DNA of 64,000 bases from Caballeronia zhejiangensis (GCF_000698575.1 NZ_JFHD01000026.1:1-64000); one strand, 5' to 3'. Counted from the stretch's first letter, positions 54,818-64,000 are shown. The notes: generated from the letters alone by a model not told the origin. Translations and numbers: made by a program.

Positions 54818-55471
54818 ATGACAAGACCACGTATTCATTCGCTGGGCGACTCCGCGCTCGTGTGCGAAGCCGCGCCGCCCGCCACGCTCGACTGCCAGCG
54901 CCGCATCTGGGCGCTGGCGGAGCACGCGCGCCTGATGCCGCACGTCGTCGAAGTGGTGCCGGGCATGAACAATCTGACGATCGTGTTCGATCCGCTCGAA
55001 GCGGACTACGAAACGCTCGCCGCGCAACTCGAAAGCGGCTGGGACGCGGCCGAGACGCCCGACATGGACAGCGCCGAAATCGAGATTCCGGTGCGCTACG
55101 GCGGCGCCGACGGCCCCGATCTCGCCGCGCTCGCGCAGCACACGGGCTTGTCCGTCGATGACGTGGTGAAGCGTCATACGCAAACCGAGTACGTCGTGTT
55201 CTTCCTCGGCTTCCAGCCGGGCTTCGCGTATCTCGGCGGGCTCGATCCCGCGCTCGCGATGCCGCGCCGCGCCGAACCGCGTCTCGAAGTGCCGGCGGGA
55301 TCGGTCGGCATCGGCGGGGCGCAGACGGGCATCTATCCGGCGGCGTCGCCGGGCGGCTGGCAATTGCTCGGGCGCACCGAGCTGAAGCTCTTCGATCCGG
55401 CCAGAAATCCGCCGACGCTCATGCAGCCCGGCGACCGCGTGCGCTTCAAGGCGCTGGAGGTACGCGCATGA
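54818..55471 (+). CDS. pxpB: 5-oxoprolinase subunit B
   Basis: 217 residues. This is the KipI-like subunit of the PxpABC complex, which hydrolyses 5-oxoproline to glutamate with ATP. Family segments are PRIHSLGDSALVCEAAPP, VEVVPGMNNLTIVFDPLEAD, FFLGFQPGFAYLGGLDPALA and GGAQTGIYPAASPGGWQLLG. Its last four bases overlap pxpC (ATGA), implying translational coupling. Confidence 0.95.
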   Translation: MTRPRIHSLGDSALVCEAAPPATLDCQRRIWALAEHARLMPHVVEVVPGMNNLTIVFDPLEADYETLAAQLESGWDAAETPDMDSAEIEIPVRYGGADGPDLAALAQHTGLSVDDVVKRHTQTEYVVFFLGFQPGFAYLGGLDPALAMPRRAEPRLEVPAGSVGIGGAQTGIYPAASPGGWQLLGRTELKLFDPARNPPTLMQPGDRVRFKALEVRA

Positions 55472-56508
55472 TCGACGTGATTCGCGCGGGCGTGCTCACT
55501 TCCGTCCAGGATCTCGGCCGGCGCGGCTACCGGCATCTCGGCGTGAGTTCCGGTGGCGCGCTCGACGCGCTGTCGCTGGAAATCGGCAATCGCATCGTCG
55601 GTAACAAGGCGGATGCGGCGGGCATCGAGATCACGTTCGGGCCGACCGTGCTGCGCTTCAAGCATGCGACGCGCATTGCCATCACTGGAACCGATTTCGG
55701 CGCGACGCTCGACGACGAACCGGTGTATTCGTGGTGGAGCCTGCCGGTGCGCGCGGGCCAGGAGCTGACGCTGCGCGCGGCGAAGCGCGGCATGCGTTGT
55801 TATGTGGCGATCGCAGGCGGCATCGACGTTCTGCCGATGCTCGGCTCGCGCTCGACCGATCTCGGCGCGTGCTTCGGCGGCCTCGGCGGACGCGCGCTGC
55901 GCGACGGCGATCGCCTGCCGGTCGGCGTGCCGCAGCCGCACAAGGGCATCGCGTTTTCGCCGGAAGAACCCGCGTTCGGCGTGAAAGCGCCCGCGTGGTG
56001 CAAGTTCGTGCTCGTCGACGAACCCGTGCGCCGCGGACGCCATTCGCCGAGCCTCGCGTGGGCCGCCCCGATTCGCGTGCTGCGCGGCCCGGAATACGCG
56101 AGTTTCAGCGACGCCGCGCAACAGGTTTTCTGGAACGAGGAATGGACGATCACGCCGAACAGCAATCGCATGGGCTTTCGCCTCGCGGGCACGGCGCTGG
56201 AGCGGCGCGAAAAGATCGAGCTGCTGTCGCACGCGGTGTTGCCCGGCACGATCCAGGTGCCGCCGAACGGCCAGCCGATCATCCTGATGGGCGACGCGCA
56301 GACCACGGGCGGCTATCCGAAGATCGGCGCGGTCATCAAGGCTGATTTGTGGAAGCTCGCGCAGGTGAGGTTGAACGGCGGCGTGCGCTTTATCGAGACG
56401 TCGGCGGAAGAGGCGCGTCACGCGCTCGCCGACGAACGGCAATACGTAAGCCAGGTGGAAACGGCGATCGCGATGCACGAGGAACGCATCGCGCGCGCCG
56501 GCTCTTAG
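55468..56508 (+). CDS. pxpC: 5-oxoprolinase subunit C
   Basis: 346 residues, the KipA-like partner of PxpB. Seen are VQDLGRRGYRHLGVSSGGAL, ITGTDFGATLDDEPVYSWWS, CYVAIAGGIDVLPMLGSRST and NSNRMGFRLAGTALERREKI. The overlap with pxpB and the 72-bp gap to pxpA put all three in one transcript. Many databases label this family biotin-dependent carboxyltransferase or urea amidolyase-like; the gene context makes 5-oxoprolinase the better call. Confidence 0.95.
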   Translation: MIDVIRAGVLTSVQDLGRRGYRHLGVSSGGALDALSLEIGNRIVGNKADAAGIEITFGPTVLRFKHATRIAITGTDFGATLDDEPVYSWWSLPVRAGQELTLRAAKRGMRCYVAIAGGIDVLPMLGSRSTDLGACFGGLGGRALRDGDRLPVGVPQPHKGIAFSPEEPAFGVKAPAWCKFVLVDEPVRRGRHSPSLAWAAPIRVLRGPEYASFSDAAQQVFWNEEWTITPNSNRMGFRLAGTALERREKIELLSHAVLPGTIQVPPNGQPIILMGDAQTTGGYPKIGAVIKADLWKLAQVRLNGGVRFIETSAEEARHALADERQYVSQVETAIAMHEERIARAGS

Positions 56509-56580
56509 CAGCGGGGCGAAAGCCGCGCGAACGACGCGGCGCATACATCCAACATCCAACGGAACGAGTGCGAAAACATC

Positions 56581-57330
56581 ATGGAAATCGATCTCAATGC
56601 CGATCTCGGCGAAGGTTGCGGCACCGATGAGGCGCTGCTCGATCTCGTGAGTTCCGCGAACATCGCGTGCGGCTGGCATGCGGGCGGCGCCACGGCGATG
56701 CGCGATTGCGTGCGCTGGGCCGTCGAGAAAGGCGTCGCCATCGGCGCGCACCCGAGCTTCAACGATCCCGAGAACTTCGGCCGCAAGGAAATGGACCTGC
56801 CGCCGGAGGAAATCTACGCGGGCGTGCTGTATCAGCTCGGCGCGCTTTCGGCGATCGCGCAGGCCGAAGGCGGACGCATCGCGCACGTCAAGCCGCACGG
56901 CGCGCTGTACAACCAGGCGGCGAGAAGCGCGGAAATCGCCGATGCCATCGTCTCCGCCGTGCACGATTTCGATCCGTCGCTGCTCGTCTTCGGTCTCGCG
57001 AACAGCGGGTTCATCGAAGCGGCGCGGCGCGCGGGCTTGATCGCCATCGAAGAAGTGTTCGCCGATCGCGGTTATCGCGCGGACGGCTCGCTCGTGCCGC
57101 GCAAGGAGCCGGGCGCGCTGCTCGATGACGAAAACGTCGTGCTCGACCGCACGCTCGCGATGGTGCGCGATCAGCGGGTGCAGGCCGTGTCCGGCGAATG
57201 GGTGCCGCTCAACGCGCAGACGATCTGCCTGCACGGCGACGGCGCGCACGCGCTCGAATTCGCGCGGCGCATTCGTGGCGCGCTGGCGGATGCGGGCATC
57301 GAAGTCCGCGCCGCGCACGCCGACGCCTGA
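56581..57330 (+). CDS. pxpA: 5-oxoprolinase subunit A
   Basis: 249 residues, LamB/YcsF family. The opening [20 protein letters not shown] is the signature, followed by [39 protein letters not shown] and [19 protein letters not shown]. It is the third subunit of the ATP-dependent 5-oxoprolinase. A terminator-like hairpin follows within 25 bp, before the transporter genes. Confidence 0.96.
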   Translation: MEIDLNADLGEGCGTDEALLDLVSSANIACGWHAGGATAMRDCVRWAVEKGVAIGAHPSFNDPENFGRKEMDLPPEEIYAGVLYQLGALSAIAQAEGGRIAHVKPHGALYNQAARSAEIADAIVSAVHDFDPSLLVFGLANSGFIEAARRAGLIAIEEVFADRGYRADGSLVPRKEPGALLDDENVVLDRTLAMVRDQRVQAVSGEWVPLNAQTICLHGDGAHALEFARRIRGALADAGIEVRAAHADA

Positions 57331-57350
57331 CGCGGTCAACGAAGGTTCGA

Positions 57351-57375
57351 ACGCCCCGCAACGCCGGGGCGTTTT
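57351..57375 (+). terminator. Terminator-like hairpin after pxpA
   Basis: Stem ACGCCCCG / CGGGGCGT with a short CAACGC loop, followed by TTTT. It could fully or partly separate pxpBCA from the downstream transporter genes. Confidence 0.75.
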
Positions 57376-57440
57376 AGCAAGGAAGTAGTGAATCCACGCG
57401 CCCGGTACGAGGCGTGACGTCAATATTGTTTGGAGAACTC

Positions 57441-58160
57441 ATGGCAACCCCTGTCAATCTATGGCCGCTCATCGGTGTGGCCGTCATCATCGCGGGCTTC
57501 GTGCTGCGCTTCAATCCGATGCTGATCGTCGCGGCCGCGGCGATCATCACCGGCTTCGCGGCGCATTTTCCCATCGAGAAAATCCTGACCGCGATCGGCA
57601 CCGGCTTTCTCAAGACGCGCAACATTCCGCTCATCATCCTGTTGCCGCTGGCGGTGATCGGTCTGCTCGAACGGCACGGCCTGCGCGAGCGCGCGCAAAT
57701 GTGGATTTCGAGCATCAAGGCCGCGACAGCCGGGCGTCTGCTGATCGTCTATCTGTTCGTGCGTGAACTCACGGCGGCGGTCGGCCTGACGGGGCTCGGC
57801 GGCCATCCGCAGATGGTGCGCCCGCTGCTCGCGCCGATGGCCGAAGGCGCCACCGAAGCGCGCTACGGCAAGCTCTCGGATGCGACGCGCTTCAAGCTGC
57901 GCGCGTACTCGGCGGCGACCGACAACGTCGGCCTGTTCTTCGGCGAGGACATTTTCGTGGCGTTCGGCGCGATCGTGCTGATGGTCACGTTCCTGAAGGA
58001 AGCGGGCATCGTCGTGGAGCCGATGCACGTCGCCGTGTGGGGCATTCCGACGGCAATCTGCGCGTTCCTGATTCACGGTTTCCGTCTGTGGCTGCTGGAC
58101 CGCAGGCTCGCGCGCGAACTCGACGCGCTCACGCGCAACGTCGCGGGAGAAAAAGCATGA
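57441..58160 (+). CDS. 5-oxoproline transporter, DUF969 subunit
   Basis: 239 residues from MATPVNLWPLIGVAVI, preceded by GGAGAA. About six membrane segments are seen (VAVIIAGFVLRFNPMLIVAA; LIILLPLAVIGLLERHG; AFGAIVLMVTFLKEAGIVV). DUF969 and DUF979 proteins occur as a pair beside pxp genes and are regarded as a two-part 5-oxoproline transporter. VRELTAAVGLTGLGGHPQMV is strongly conserved-looking. An ATG nine codons upstream is possible. It overlaps the next gene by 4 bp. Confidence 0.9.
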   Translation: MATPVNLWPLIGVAVIIAGFVLRFNPMLIVAAAAIITGFAAHFPIEKILTAIGTGFLKTRNIPLIILLPLAVIGLLERHGLRERAQMWISSIKAATAGRLLIVYLFVRELTAAVGLTGLGGHPQMVRPLLAPMAEGATEARYGKLSDATRFKLRAYSAATDNVGLFFGEDIFVAFGAIVLMVTFLKEAGIVVEPMHVAVWGIPTAICAFLIHGFRLWLLDRRLARELDALTRNVAGEKA

Positions 58161-59113
58161 CGCTCACGATCAACTATCTGTTCTATCTCGTCGGCATCAT
58201 TCTGCTGGTCGTCGGCGGGATGATCCTCACGGACAGATCGCATCCGCGGCGTCTGACCGCTGGCGGATTCTGGCTGATCTACGCGCTGATCTTTCTCGTC
58301 GGCGACTGGCTTCCGGTGACGGTCGTCGGCGTGCTCGTCGTGGCGATGGCGCTGATCGCGGGTTTCGGCGGCGTCACCGGCGCGAAGCCGAAGATGCTTT
58401 CCGAAGACACGCGCCGCCGGAGCGCCGCGCGGCTCGGCAACAAGCTCTTCGTGCCCGCGCTGACGATTCCCGTCGTCACCGTGATCCTCACGCTCGGCGC
58501 GAAATACCTCGTGTTCGGCGGCGTGCCGCTGATCGAGCTGAAGAACGTGACGCTGATCGGCTTCGGCATCGGCTGCGTGATCGCGCTGGCCATTGCCTGC
58601 GTGATGACGCGCGACACGGTCGGCCAGTCGATGCGCGAAACGCGCCGTCTCATCGATGCGCTGTCGTGGGCTGCCGTGCTGCCGCAGATGCTCGGCATGC
58701 TCGGCCTCGTGTTCTCGGATGCGGGCGTAGGCAAGGCGGTCGCGCATGTGACGACGGCTTACGTCAACATGGATTACCGGCTCGTCGCGGTGGCGGTGTA
58801 TGTCCTCGGCATGGCGCTTTTCACGATGGTCATGGGCAACGGCTTCGCCGCGTTTCCGGTCATGACGGGCGGCGTCGGCGTACCGATTCTCGTCGGCGTA
58901 TTCCACGGCAATCCCGCGACGATGGCCGCGATCGGCATGTTCTCCGGCTACTGCGGCACGCTAATGACGCCGATGGCCGCGAACTTCAACATCGTGCCTG
59001 CGGCGCTGCTGGAGTTGCCCGACAAGAACGCGGTCATCAAGGTGCAGGTGCCGACGGCGGTGACGTTGCTGGTCGCGAATATATTCTTGTTGAACTGGCT
59101 GATGTTTATTTGA
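58157..59113 (+). CDS. 5-oxoproline transporter, DUF979 subunit
   Basis: 318 residues from MTLTINYLFYLVGIIL. About nine membrane segments are seen, including VGGMILTDRSHPRRLTAGGF at the start and MGNGFAAFPVMTGGVGVPIL and SGYCGTLMTPMAANFNIVPA near the end, which are DUF979 signatures. The ATGA overlap with the DUF969 gene implies coupled synthesis of the two subunits. A longer frame upstream lies inside the DUF969 gene and was rejected. Confidence 0.92.
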   Translation: MTLTINYLFYLVGIILLVVGGMILTDRSHPRRLTAGGFWLIYALIFLVGDWLPVTVVGVLVVAMALIAGFGGVTGAKPKMLSEDTRRRSAARLGNKLFVPALTIPVVTVILTLGAKYLVFGGVPLIELKNVTLIGFGIGCVIALAIACVMTRDTVGQSMRETRRLIDALSWAAVLPQMLGMLGLVFSDAGVGKAVAHVTTAYVNMDYRLVAVAVYVLGMALFTMVMGNGFAAFPVMTGGVGVPILVGVFHGNPATMAAIGMFSGYCGTLMTPMAANFNIVPAALLELPDKNAVIKVQVPTAVTLLVANIFLLNWLMFI

Positions 59114-59145
59114 TATTTAACGCGCGGGTGGCGTCAGTTCCGCGC

Positions 59146-60237
59146 CTACCCCGCTTCCACCACGAACCCTCGCTTTCTCAGAAGCTCGAGCACGCCCCGC
59201 GGCCCGCCGAGATGCAACGCGCCGATCGCCACGAACACCGGTTTATCCGGCGCGGCGATGGCGACGATCCGCTGCACGAACCGCTGATTCCGCTGATACA
59301 CCACGCGATTGTCGACCTGCGCCGCGAGCGCCTTGTTCCGCGCCAGCTTGCTCGACTTGGCGTCGTCCCAGGCCTTGAGCGCATCCGCGTCGCCGATGCG
59401 CCACAGCCGGTGCAATTCCTTCACATCGGCGACGTTCTCCGCCGGCGTCTGCACGAGATCCTGCGCGAGCATTTCGCGTTGCTGCGCCGACGAAAGCCGC
59501 GTGAATGTCGAAATCTGCTCGTTCAGCGTTTCCAGTCCGACGATCTTCCCGCGCGCACGAAGATACACGTTCTGCAACTGCGCCTCGGTTCCGTACTCGC
59601 TTTGAAACCCGGCCTTCAACGTGTCGTAGGTTTCGATCAGCATCGATGCGAGCCATGGCCGCGTATGCCGGATCTCCTTCAGCGCCGCCGGATTGCTGCG
59701 CATGCGCGCCTCGACCTTCTTCCACATCGAGTCAGGCAAATAGTCGATCAGACACGCGCTGCGGCACATGCCATAACGATTCACATCGTCTTGAGAGAGC
59801 AGGAGATCGTCGGGGGAAATCTCGAGCGCGAGCGTAGGCGATGCATCGAGCGCCGCGAGTATCGATTTGCGAAACGGTTGCTCGGGCGGATAGTCGCTCG
59901 CGAAACCCACATGGAGCGTGCCGAGCAGATAGATGGTCGTCGTGCCCTTGGTCGCGACGTAGAACGGCATGCGCGGCGGCTGCGCGCGCACCGGGCCGCT
60001 CGCGGTCGTGCCGGTCGAGCGGTCCGTGCGCGGCGGCGGAGCGGGATTGGCGGGCGCGGCGGCGGACGCCGCATCGCCCGCGGCCTGCGACGTGCGCGAT
60101 CCGACCACCGCGAAGCCCGAAGGCGACACCGAGACACCCGCCGTAAATAGCAAGAACGACAGCACGAGGGCTGTCGTTTTGGCGAACGCCGCGCGCGAAA
60201 AGCGCGGCTTGACGGTTGAATCCTGCACGATCGACAT
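59146..60237 (-). CDS. TraB/GumN family protein, exported
   Basis: 363 residues from MSIVQDSTVKPRFSRA. A signal or signal-anchor helix (TTALVLSFLLFTAGVSVS) is followed by a Pro/Ala/Thr-rich linker and then the TraB/GumN domain from about 90: GTTTIYLLGTLHVGFASDYP and the C-terminal KPVFVAIGALHLGGPRGVLE carry the paired motifs of this putative metalloprotease or EreA-like fold. Function unproven. It is 44 bp beyond the dppF stop on the same strand, so read-through from the dpp operon is possible. Confidence 0.9.
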   Translation of the reverse strand: MSIVQDSTVKPRFSRAAFAKTTALVLSFLLFTAGVSVSPSGFAVVGSRTSQAAGDAASAAAPANPAPPPRTDRSTGTTASGPVRAQPPRMPFYVATKGTTTIYLLGTLHVGFASDYPPEQPFRKSILAALDASPTLALEISPDDLLLSQDDVNRYGMCRSACLIDYLPDSMWKKVEARMRSNPAALKEIRHTRPWLASMLIETYDTLKAGFQSEYGTEAQLQNVYLRARGKIVGLETLNEQISTFTRLSSAQQREMLAQDLVQTPAENVADVKELHRLWRIGDADALKAWDDAKSSKLARNKALAAQVDNRVVYQRNQRFVQRIVAIAAPDKPVFVAIGALHLGGPRGVLELLRKRGFVVEAG

Positions 60238-60281
60238 CTTAAAACATTCGCGTGACGCGTCGTGCAGCCTTCCGGCGAGAC

Positions 60282-61286
60282 TCAGACTTCGGCTTCGCCG
60301 ACCTCTTCGGCGCGATGGCACGACACCTGACGTCCATCGACCACGCGCAGTTTCGGCTCTTCGACGCGGCATCGCTCGATCGCATACGGGCAGCGCTGAT
60401 GGAACGTGCAGCCCGATGGCGGATTGAGCGGCGACGGCATCTCGCCCTGCAGCTTGATCTTGATGCGCCGGTCTTCCTCGAAGATCGCGGGCGTCGCGGA
60501 CATGAGCGCGCGCGTGTACGGATGGCGCGGCTTCGCGAAGATCGTCTTCTTGTCGCCGACTTCCGCGACGCCGCCGAAGTACATCACCATCACGTCGTCG
60601 GCGATATGCTCCACCACCGACAAATTGTGCGAGATGAACACGTAGCTCGTGCCGAACTGCGCCTGGAGATCCATGAACAGATTCAGGATCTGCGCCTGAA
60701 TCGACACGTCGAGCGCGGACACCGGCTCGTCGGCGACGACGATCTGCGGATCGAGAATCATCGCCCGCGCGATCGCCACGCGCTGACGCTGCCCGCCCGA
60801 AAACATGTGTGGATAACGCGACGCATGCTCCGGCCGCAAGCCCACGGTACGCATCATCTTCGCGATGCGCTCGGCGCGCTCCGTCGACGAGAGCTTCGTG
60901 TTGATCGCGAGCGGTTCGCCGAGCGTCTGCTCGACGGTCTTGCGCGGATTCAGCGACGCGAACGGATTCTGGAACACCATCTGCACGCGCTGACGCAACT
61001 CGGCGATCTTCGCACGGTTCGCGCCCGCGACATCGTCGCCTTCGATCAGCAGACGGCCCGACGTGGGCGCTTCGATCATCGTCAATTGACGCGCGAGCGT
61101 GGACTTGCCGCATCCCGATTCGCCGACGACCGCAAGCGTGCGCCCGCGCTTCAATTCGAACGACACGCCGTTCAACGCCTTCACCGTGCCGTGCTTGAAC
61201 GCGCTGCGCTTCACGTCGTAATGCTTCGTGAGCTTGTCGGCGGCGAGCACGATGTCCTGATTCGATTCCTTCGGTACGGCGTTCAT
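60282..61286 (-). CDS. dppF: Dipeptide ABC transporter ATP-binding protein DppF
   Basis: 334 residues from [16 protein letters not shown]. Walker A is [16 protein letters not shown], the signature is [17 protein letters not shown], Walker B is [13 protein letters not shown], and the switch His is in [12 protein letters not shown]. The C-terminal oligopeptide-transporter extension ([20 protein letters not shown]) holds cysteines that bind an iron-sulfur cluster in related proteins. It overlaps dppD by 4 bp. It powers import with DppD. Confidence 0.95.
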   Translation of the reverse strand: MNAVPKESNQDIVLAADKLTKHYDVKRSAFKHGTVKALNGVSFELKRGRTLAVVGESGCGKSTLARQLTMIEAPTSGRLLIEGDDVAGANRAKIAELRQRVQMVFQNPFASLNPRKTVEQTLGEPLAINTKLSSTERAERIAKMMRTVGLRPEHASRYPHMFSGGQRQRVAIARAMILDPQIVVADEPVSALDVSIQAQILNLFMDLQAQFGTSYVFISHNLSVVEHIADDVMVMYFGGVAEVGDKKTIFAKPRHPYTRALMSATPAIFEEDRRIKIKLQGEMPSPLNPPSGCTFHQRCPYAIERCRVEEPKLRVVDGRQVSCHRAEEVGEAEV

Positions 61287-62275
61287 CGCGCGCCTCCTTC
61301 CACGACCACATCGATGTTCAACGGCTTGATGCAGCGCGCCCGCACGGCCGGATCGTTCTTGTCGAGTTGATACAGATTCGGCCGCGCCTTCCGGCAATCG
61401 TCGACGACATATTTGCAGCGCGGCGCGAAGAGACATCCGCTCGGGCGATCGTCCTTGCCCGGCACCATGCCCGGCAGCGCCGCGAGACGTTCCGCGCCGC
61501 GCGAATGCTCGGGAATCGCCGCGAGCAGCGCTTCCGTGTACGGATGATGCGGCTCGCTGAAGATCGTCGGCACATGATTCGTTTCGATGATCTCGCCCGC
61601 GTACATCACCGCGACGCGCTGCGCCACTTCGGACACGACCGCGAGATCGTGCGAAATCAGCACAAGCGCCATGCCGCGTTCCTTCTGCAGCTTCACGAGC
61701 AGTTCCATGATCTGCGCCTGGATCGTCACGTCGAGCGCGGTGGTGGGCTCGTCGGCGATCAGAAGCTTCGGATTGCATGCGACCGCCATCGCGATCATCA
61801 CGCGCTGATTCATGCCGCCCGACAACTGATGCGGAAACGAATTGATGCGGTTCTTCGCGTCCGGAATGCCGACCTGATCGAGCAGTTCGAGCGCGCGTTT
61901 GTCGAGCGCATCGCCGCGCAGACCTTCGTGCAGCTTCAGTACTTCCTTGATCTGATAGCCGACGGTGTAGCTCGGGTTCAGGCTCGTCAGCGCGTCCTGA
62001 AACACCATCGCGATGTCCTTGCCGATGATCCTGCGACGCGCGCGCGCCGACGCCTTCAGCAAGTCCTTCCCGTCGAACGTGACCTGATCGGCGGTTACTT
62101 TGCCCGGTGCGTCGATGAGGCCCATCAGCGCCATCATCGTGACGCTCTTGCCCGAGCCGGATTCGCCGACGACGCCGACGACTTCGCCCGGCTTCACGGA
62201 CAGATCGATGCGATCGACGGCCTGCGTGCCCCCGAACGTCACCTGCAAATTGCGGATAGTCAGAAGATCGTTCAT
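61283..62275 (-). CDS. dppD: Dipeptide ABC transporter ATP-binding protein DppD
   Basis: 330 residues from [16 protein letters not shown]. Walker A is [16 protein letters not shown], the signature [17 protein letters not shown], Walker [13 protein letters not shown] and the switch His in [13 protein letters not shown]. The C-terminal [20 protein letters not shown] is the OppD/DppD-type cysteine motif. The frame extends 12 codons into dppC, but the chosen ATG gives the family start. It follows dppC by 1 bp and overlaps dppF by 4 bp. Confidence 0.95.
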   Translation of the reverse strand: MNDLLTIRNLQVTFGGTQAVDRIDLSVKPGEVVGVVGESGSGKSVTMMALMGLIDAPGKVTADQVTFDGKDLLKASARARRRIIGKDIAMVFQDALTSLNPSYTVGYQIKEVLKLHEGLRGDALDKRALELLDQVGIPDAKNRINSFPHQLSGGMNQRVMIAMAVACNPKLLIADEPTTALDVTIQAQIMELLVKLQKERGMALVLISHDLAVVSEVAQRVAVMYAGEIIETNHVPTIFSEPHHPYTEALLAAIPEHSRGAERLAALPGMVPGKDDRPSGCLFAPRCKYVVDDCRKARPNLYQLDKNDPAVRARCIKPLNIDVVVEGGAR

Positions 62276-62276
62276 G

Positions 62277-63194
62277 TCAGCCCATCCGTTTGAGTTTCGG
62301 ATCGAGCGCATCGCGCAGACCGTCGCCGAGCAGATTGATGACGAGCACCGAGATCAGGATCGACAGGCCTGGCATCGTCACGATCCACCATGCGCTTTCG
62401 ATGTAATCGCGCGCCGATGCGAGCATCGCGCCCCACTCCGCCGCCGGCGGCTGCACGCCGAGGCCGAGAAAGCCGAGCGCGGCAGCATCGAGAATCGCGG
62501 ACGAGAAACCGAGCGTCGCCTGCACGATCAGCGGCGCGGCGCAGTTCGGCAGCACTTGCGAGAACATCAGGCGCACGGTGCCCGCGCCCGCGACGCGCGA
62601 TGCCGTCACGTATTCCTTCTGCAATTCGCCGAGCGCCGACGCGCGCGTGAGACGCACGTAACCGGGCAGCGCGACGATGGCGATGGCGAGCATCGTGTTG
62701 ACGAGCCCCGGCCCGATGATCGCGACGACCGCGACCGCGAGCAGCAGCGAAGGCAACGCGAGCAGCACGTCCATCACGCGCATGATCGGCGTATCGAGCC
62801 AGTGGAAGAACGCGGCCATCAGACCGAGCACGACGCCCGGAATCAGCGCGAGCACGACCGACACGAAGCCGATCCAGAACGACAGCCGCGCGCCGTACAT
62901 GAGACGCGAGAGAATGTCGCGGCCGGCTTCATCGGTGCCGAGCAGGAACATGCGGTTGCCGCCTTCGAGCCACGCGGGCGGAATTTTCACGTAATCGCGA
63001 TATTGCTCGATCGGGCTATGCGGTGCGATCAGCGGCGCGAGCAGCGCGACGAGAATCAGCGCGAGCACGATCACGCCCGCGACGACGGCGCCGCGATTGC
63101 GCGAGAAATTCGCCCAGAATTCGCGCGCCGCGACCATGCGCCCGGACGGCGGCGTGAGCGCGCCCGGCGGGAGATTGTTTTGAACGTCAGCCAT
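62277..63194 (-). CDS. dppC: Dipeptide ABC transporter permease DppC
   Basis: 305 residues with six membrane helices. An N-terminal OppC-type segment ([20 protein letters not shown]) is followed by the permease core: [20 protein letters not shown], the EAA-type loop [20 protein letters not shown] and the end [16 protein letters not shown]. It forms the channel with DppB. It is 91 bp downstream of dppB, a gap filled by palindromic sequence. Confidence 0.95.
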   Translation of the reverse strand: MADVQNNLPPGALTPPSGRMVAAREFWANFSRNRGAVVAGVIVLALILVALLAPLIAPHSPIEQYRDYVKIPPAWLEGGNRMFLLGTDEAGRDILSRLMYGARLSFWIGFVSVVLALIPGVVLGLMAAFFHWLDTPIMRVMDVLLALPSLLLAVAVVAIIGPGLVNTMLAIAIVALPGYVRLTRASALGELQKEYVTASRVAGAGTVRLMFSQVLPNCAAPLIVQATLGFSSAILDAAALGFLGLGVQPPAAEWGAMLASARDYIESAWWIVTMPGLSILISVLVINLLGDGLRDALDPKLKRMG

Positions 63195-63200
63195 TCGTTA

Positions 63201-63250
63201 TGCCTCGCGCCGAGCGGCCTCAAGCGAGGCATGCGCCCCCTTGGGGGGCA
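63201..63250. repeat. Two palindromes in the dppB-dppC spacer
   Basis: TGCCTCGC / GCGAGGCA (63201-63208 with 63224-63231) and, directly adjoining, TGCGCCCCC / GGGGGGCA with loop TT (63232-63250). Two strong back-to-back hairpins inside an operon look like a REP-type element or an mRNA stability structure. Confidence 0.7.
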
Positions 63251-63285
63251 GCGAACAAGTGTGAGCGTGGGGGTACATGTTTTCC

Positions 63286-64000
63286 TCAGCGAGTATGGCG
63301 AATGCGCGGATTCAACACGCCGTACAACAAATCGACGACCAGGTTCACGACGATCACGAGCGTCGCGATCATCAGAATGCCGCCTTGCACGACCGGATAA
63401 TCGCGGCGCGAAATGGCGTCGATGAGCCACTTGCCGACACCCGGCCACGAGAACAGCGTCTCGGTCAGCACCGCGCCCGCGAGCAGCGTGCCGACCTGCA
63501 GGCCGATCACGGTCACGACAGGAATCAGCGCGTTGCGCAGCGCATGCACGACGACCACGCGCAGCGGCGACAAACCCTTCGCGCGCGCCGTGCGGATGTA
63601 GTCCTCGCGCAGCACTTCGAGCATCGACGAGCGCGTCATGCGCGCGACGACCGCCAGCGGAATCGTGCCGAGCACGATGGTCGGCAGAATCAGATGCGAC
63701 ACCGCCGACGTGAACGCGCCTTCGTCGCTGGAGAAGAGCGCGTCGATCAACATGAAGCCGGTGACGTGCGGAATGTCGTATTCGACCGCGATGCGGCCCG
63801 ACACCGGCGTCCAACCGAGCTTCGCCGAGAAGAACATGATGAGGATCAAGCCCCACCAGAAAATCGGCATCGAATAGCCCGTGAGCGCGGTGCCCATCAC
63901 GCCGTGATCGACGACCGTGCCGCGCCTGAGCGCCGCCGCGACGCCCGCCGGCAAGCCGACGACGAGCGCGAAGATCATCGCGCAGATGGAGAGTTCGACG
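63286..64000 (-). CDS. dppB: Dipeptide ABC transporter permease DppB (partial at window edge)
   Basis: At least 238 residues are encoded; the reading frame continues past base 64000 (VELSICA before MIFALVVGLPAG), so the N-terminus is outside the window. Membrane helices and the permease EAA loop (LREDYIRTARAKGLSPLRVV) are seen, and the end LVVDLLYGVLNPRIRHTR is typical of DppB. It is the first of the dpp genes visible; the periplasmic binding protein gene (dppA) would be expected further upstream, off the window. Confidence 0.94.
   Translation of the reverse strand, partial: VELSICAMIFALVVGLPAGVAAALRRGTVVDHGVMGTALTGYSMPIFWWGLILIMFFSAKLGWTPVSGRIAVEYDIPHVTGFMLIDALFSSDEGAFTSAVSHLILPTIVLGTIPLAVVARMTRSSMLEVLREDYIRTARAKGLSPLRVVVVHALRNALIPVVTVIGLQVGTLLAGAVLTETLFSWPGVGKWLIDAISRRDYPVVQGGILMIATLVIVVNLVVDLLYGVLNPRIRHTR

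Noticed and set aside
1-64000. CRISPR arrays, tRNA/rRNA genes, integrase or transposase genes
   Set aside because: No regularly spaced direct repeats of CRISPR type, no cloverleaf I could recognise by eye, and no recombinase-like protein among the coding sequences. A tRNA scan would be needed to be certain about tRNAs.

Overview
The window is about 64 kb of GC-rich chromosome whose gene content points to the Burkholderiaceae, most likely a Burkholderia sensu lato lineage such as Paraburkholderia or Caballeronia. Supporting signs are the divergent Lrp-type regulator/hpd pair, a fused 1191-residue indolepyruvate oxidoreductase, a Tat-exported HiPIP, the glmS-glmU-ttcA-folB cluster, the pxp/DUF969/DUF979 cluster and a dpp operon. 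The genus is an inference; there is no rRNA gene here to test it. I saw no tRNA or rRNA gene, no CRISPR array, no complete insertion sequence and no prophage. Almost everything is ordinary core or catabolic chromosome with dense, alternating strands.

Layout. 1-4.5 kb: a DUF1835 protein, a TetR regulator, a GNAT acetyltransferase, then an Lrp/AsnC regulator divergent from hpd (tyrosine catabolism). 4.9-13.3 kb: the large indolepyruvate oxidoreductase, malic enzyme MaeB, an MFS transporter and pyrE. 13.3-20.7 kb: a NarL-type response regulator, a secreted PEBP-fold protein, a flavodoxin, argC, a small exported protein coupled to an orphan receiver, a LysE exporter, a 3-hydroxyisobutyrate-dehydrogenase-like enzyme and a Mut7-C protein. 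20.7-21.3 kb: a small accessory islet with an unrecognised protein and the truncated remnant of a YoeB toxin. 21.4-33.4 kb: an MHS transporter, HiPIP, a FAD oxidoreductase, an AAA+ ATPase, an EEP-family hydrolase, a second orphan receiver, AlkB, RidA, MgtC, a membrane diguanylate cyclase, ArsC-like and DUF72 proteins and small secreted proteins. 33.4-39.2 kb: a D-glucarate catabolic island (garL, garR, gudP, gudD) with its FadR-type regulator. 39.5-50.4 kb: chrA, glmS, glmU, ttcA, folB, a pteridine-reductase-like SDR, a methyltransferase, DUF2905, a large inverted repeat, cca and a GST. 50.4-54.7 kb: an NDUFA9-like protein, a lytic transglycosylase, 5-formyl-THF cyclo-ligase and a winged-helix regulator. 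54.8-59.1 kb: the 5-oxoproline utilisation genes pxpB-pxpC-pxpA plus a two-subunit transporter. 59.1-64 kb: a TraB/GumN protein and the dipeptide ABC transporter genes dppF, dppD, dppC and dppB, the last running off the right edge.

How the genes work together. Two catabolic modules are complete enough to read as pathways. D-glucarate is imported (GudP), dehydrated (GudD), cleaved to pyruvate and tartronate semialdehyde (GarL) and reduced to glycerate (GarR); a repeated GTTGTCGGACGT-like motif sits in front of both operons and of the divergent GntR/FadR gene. 5-Oxoproline is imported by the DUF969/DUF979 pair and hydrolysed by PxpABC; the divergent winged-helix gene faces three tandem 11-bp repeats that look like its operator. 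Hpd and the indolepyruvate oxidoreductase are neighbours that both act on aromatic amino-acid degradation products.

No clearly new multi-gene system is evident. The items most worth a second look are the YoeB remnant translationally coupled or adjacent to an unknown gene, the roughly 640-bp imperfect palindrome before cca, the two candidate regulons with visible operators, the exported-protein/receiver operon, and two divergent gene pairs with only 13 and 19 bp between start codons.
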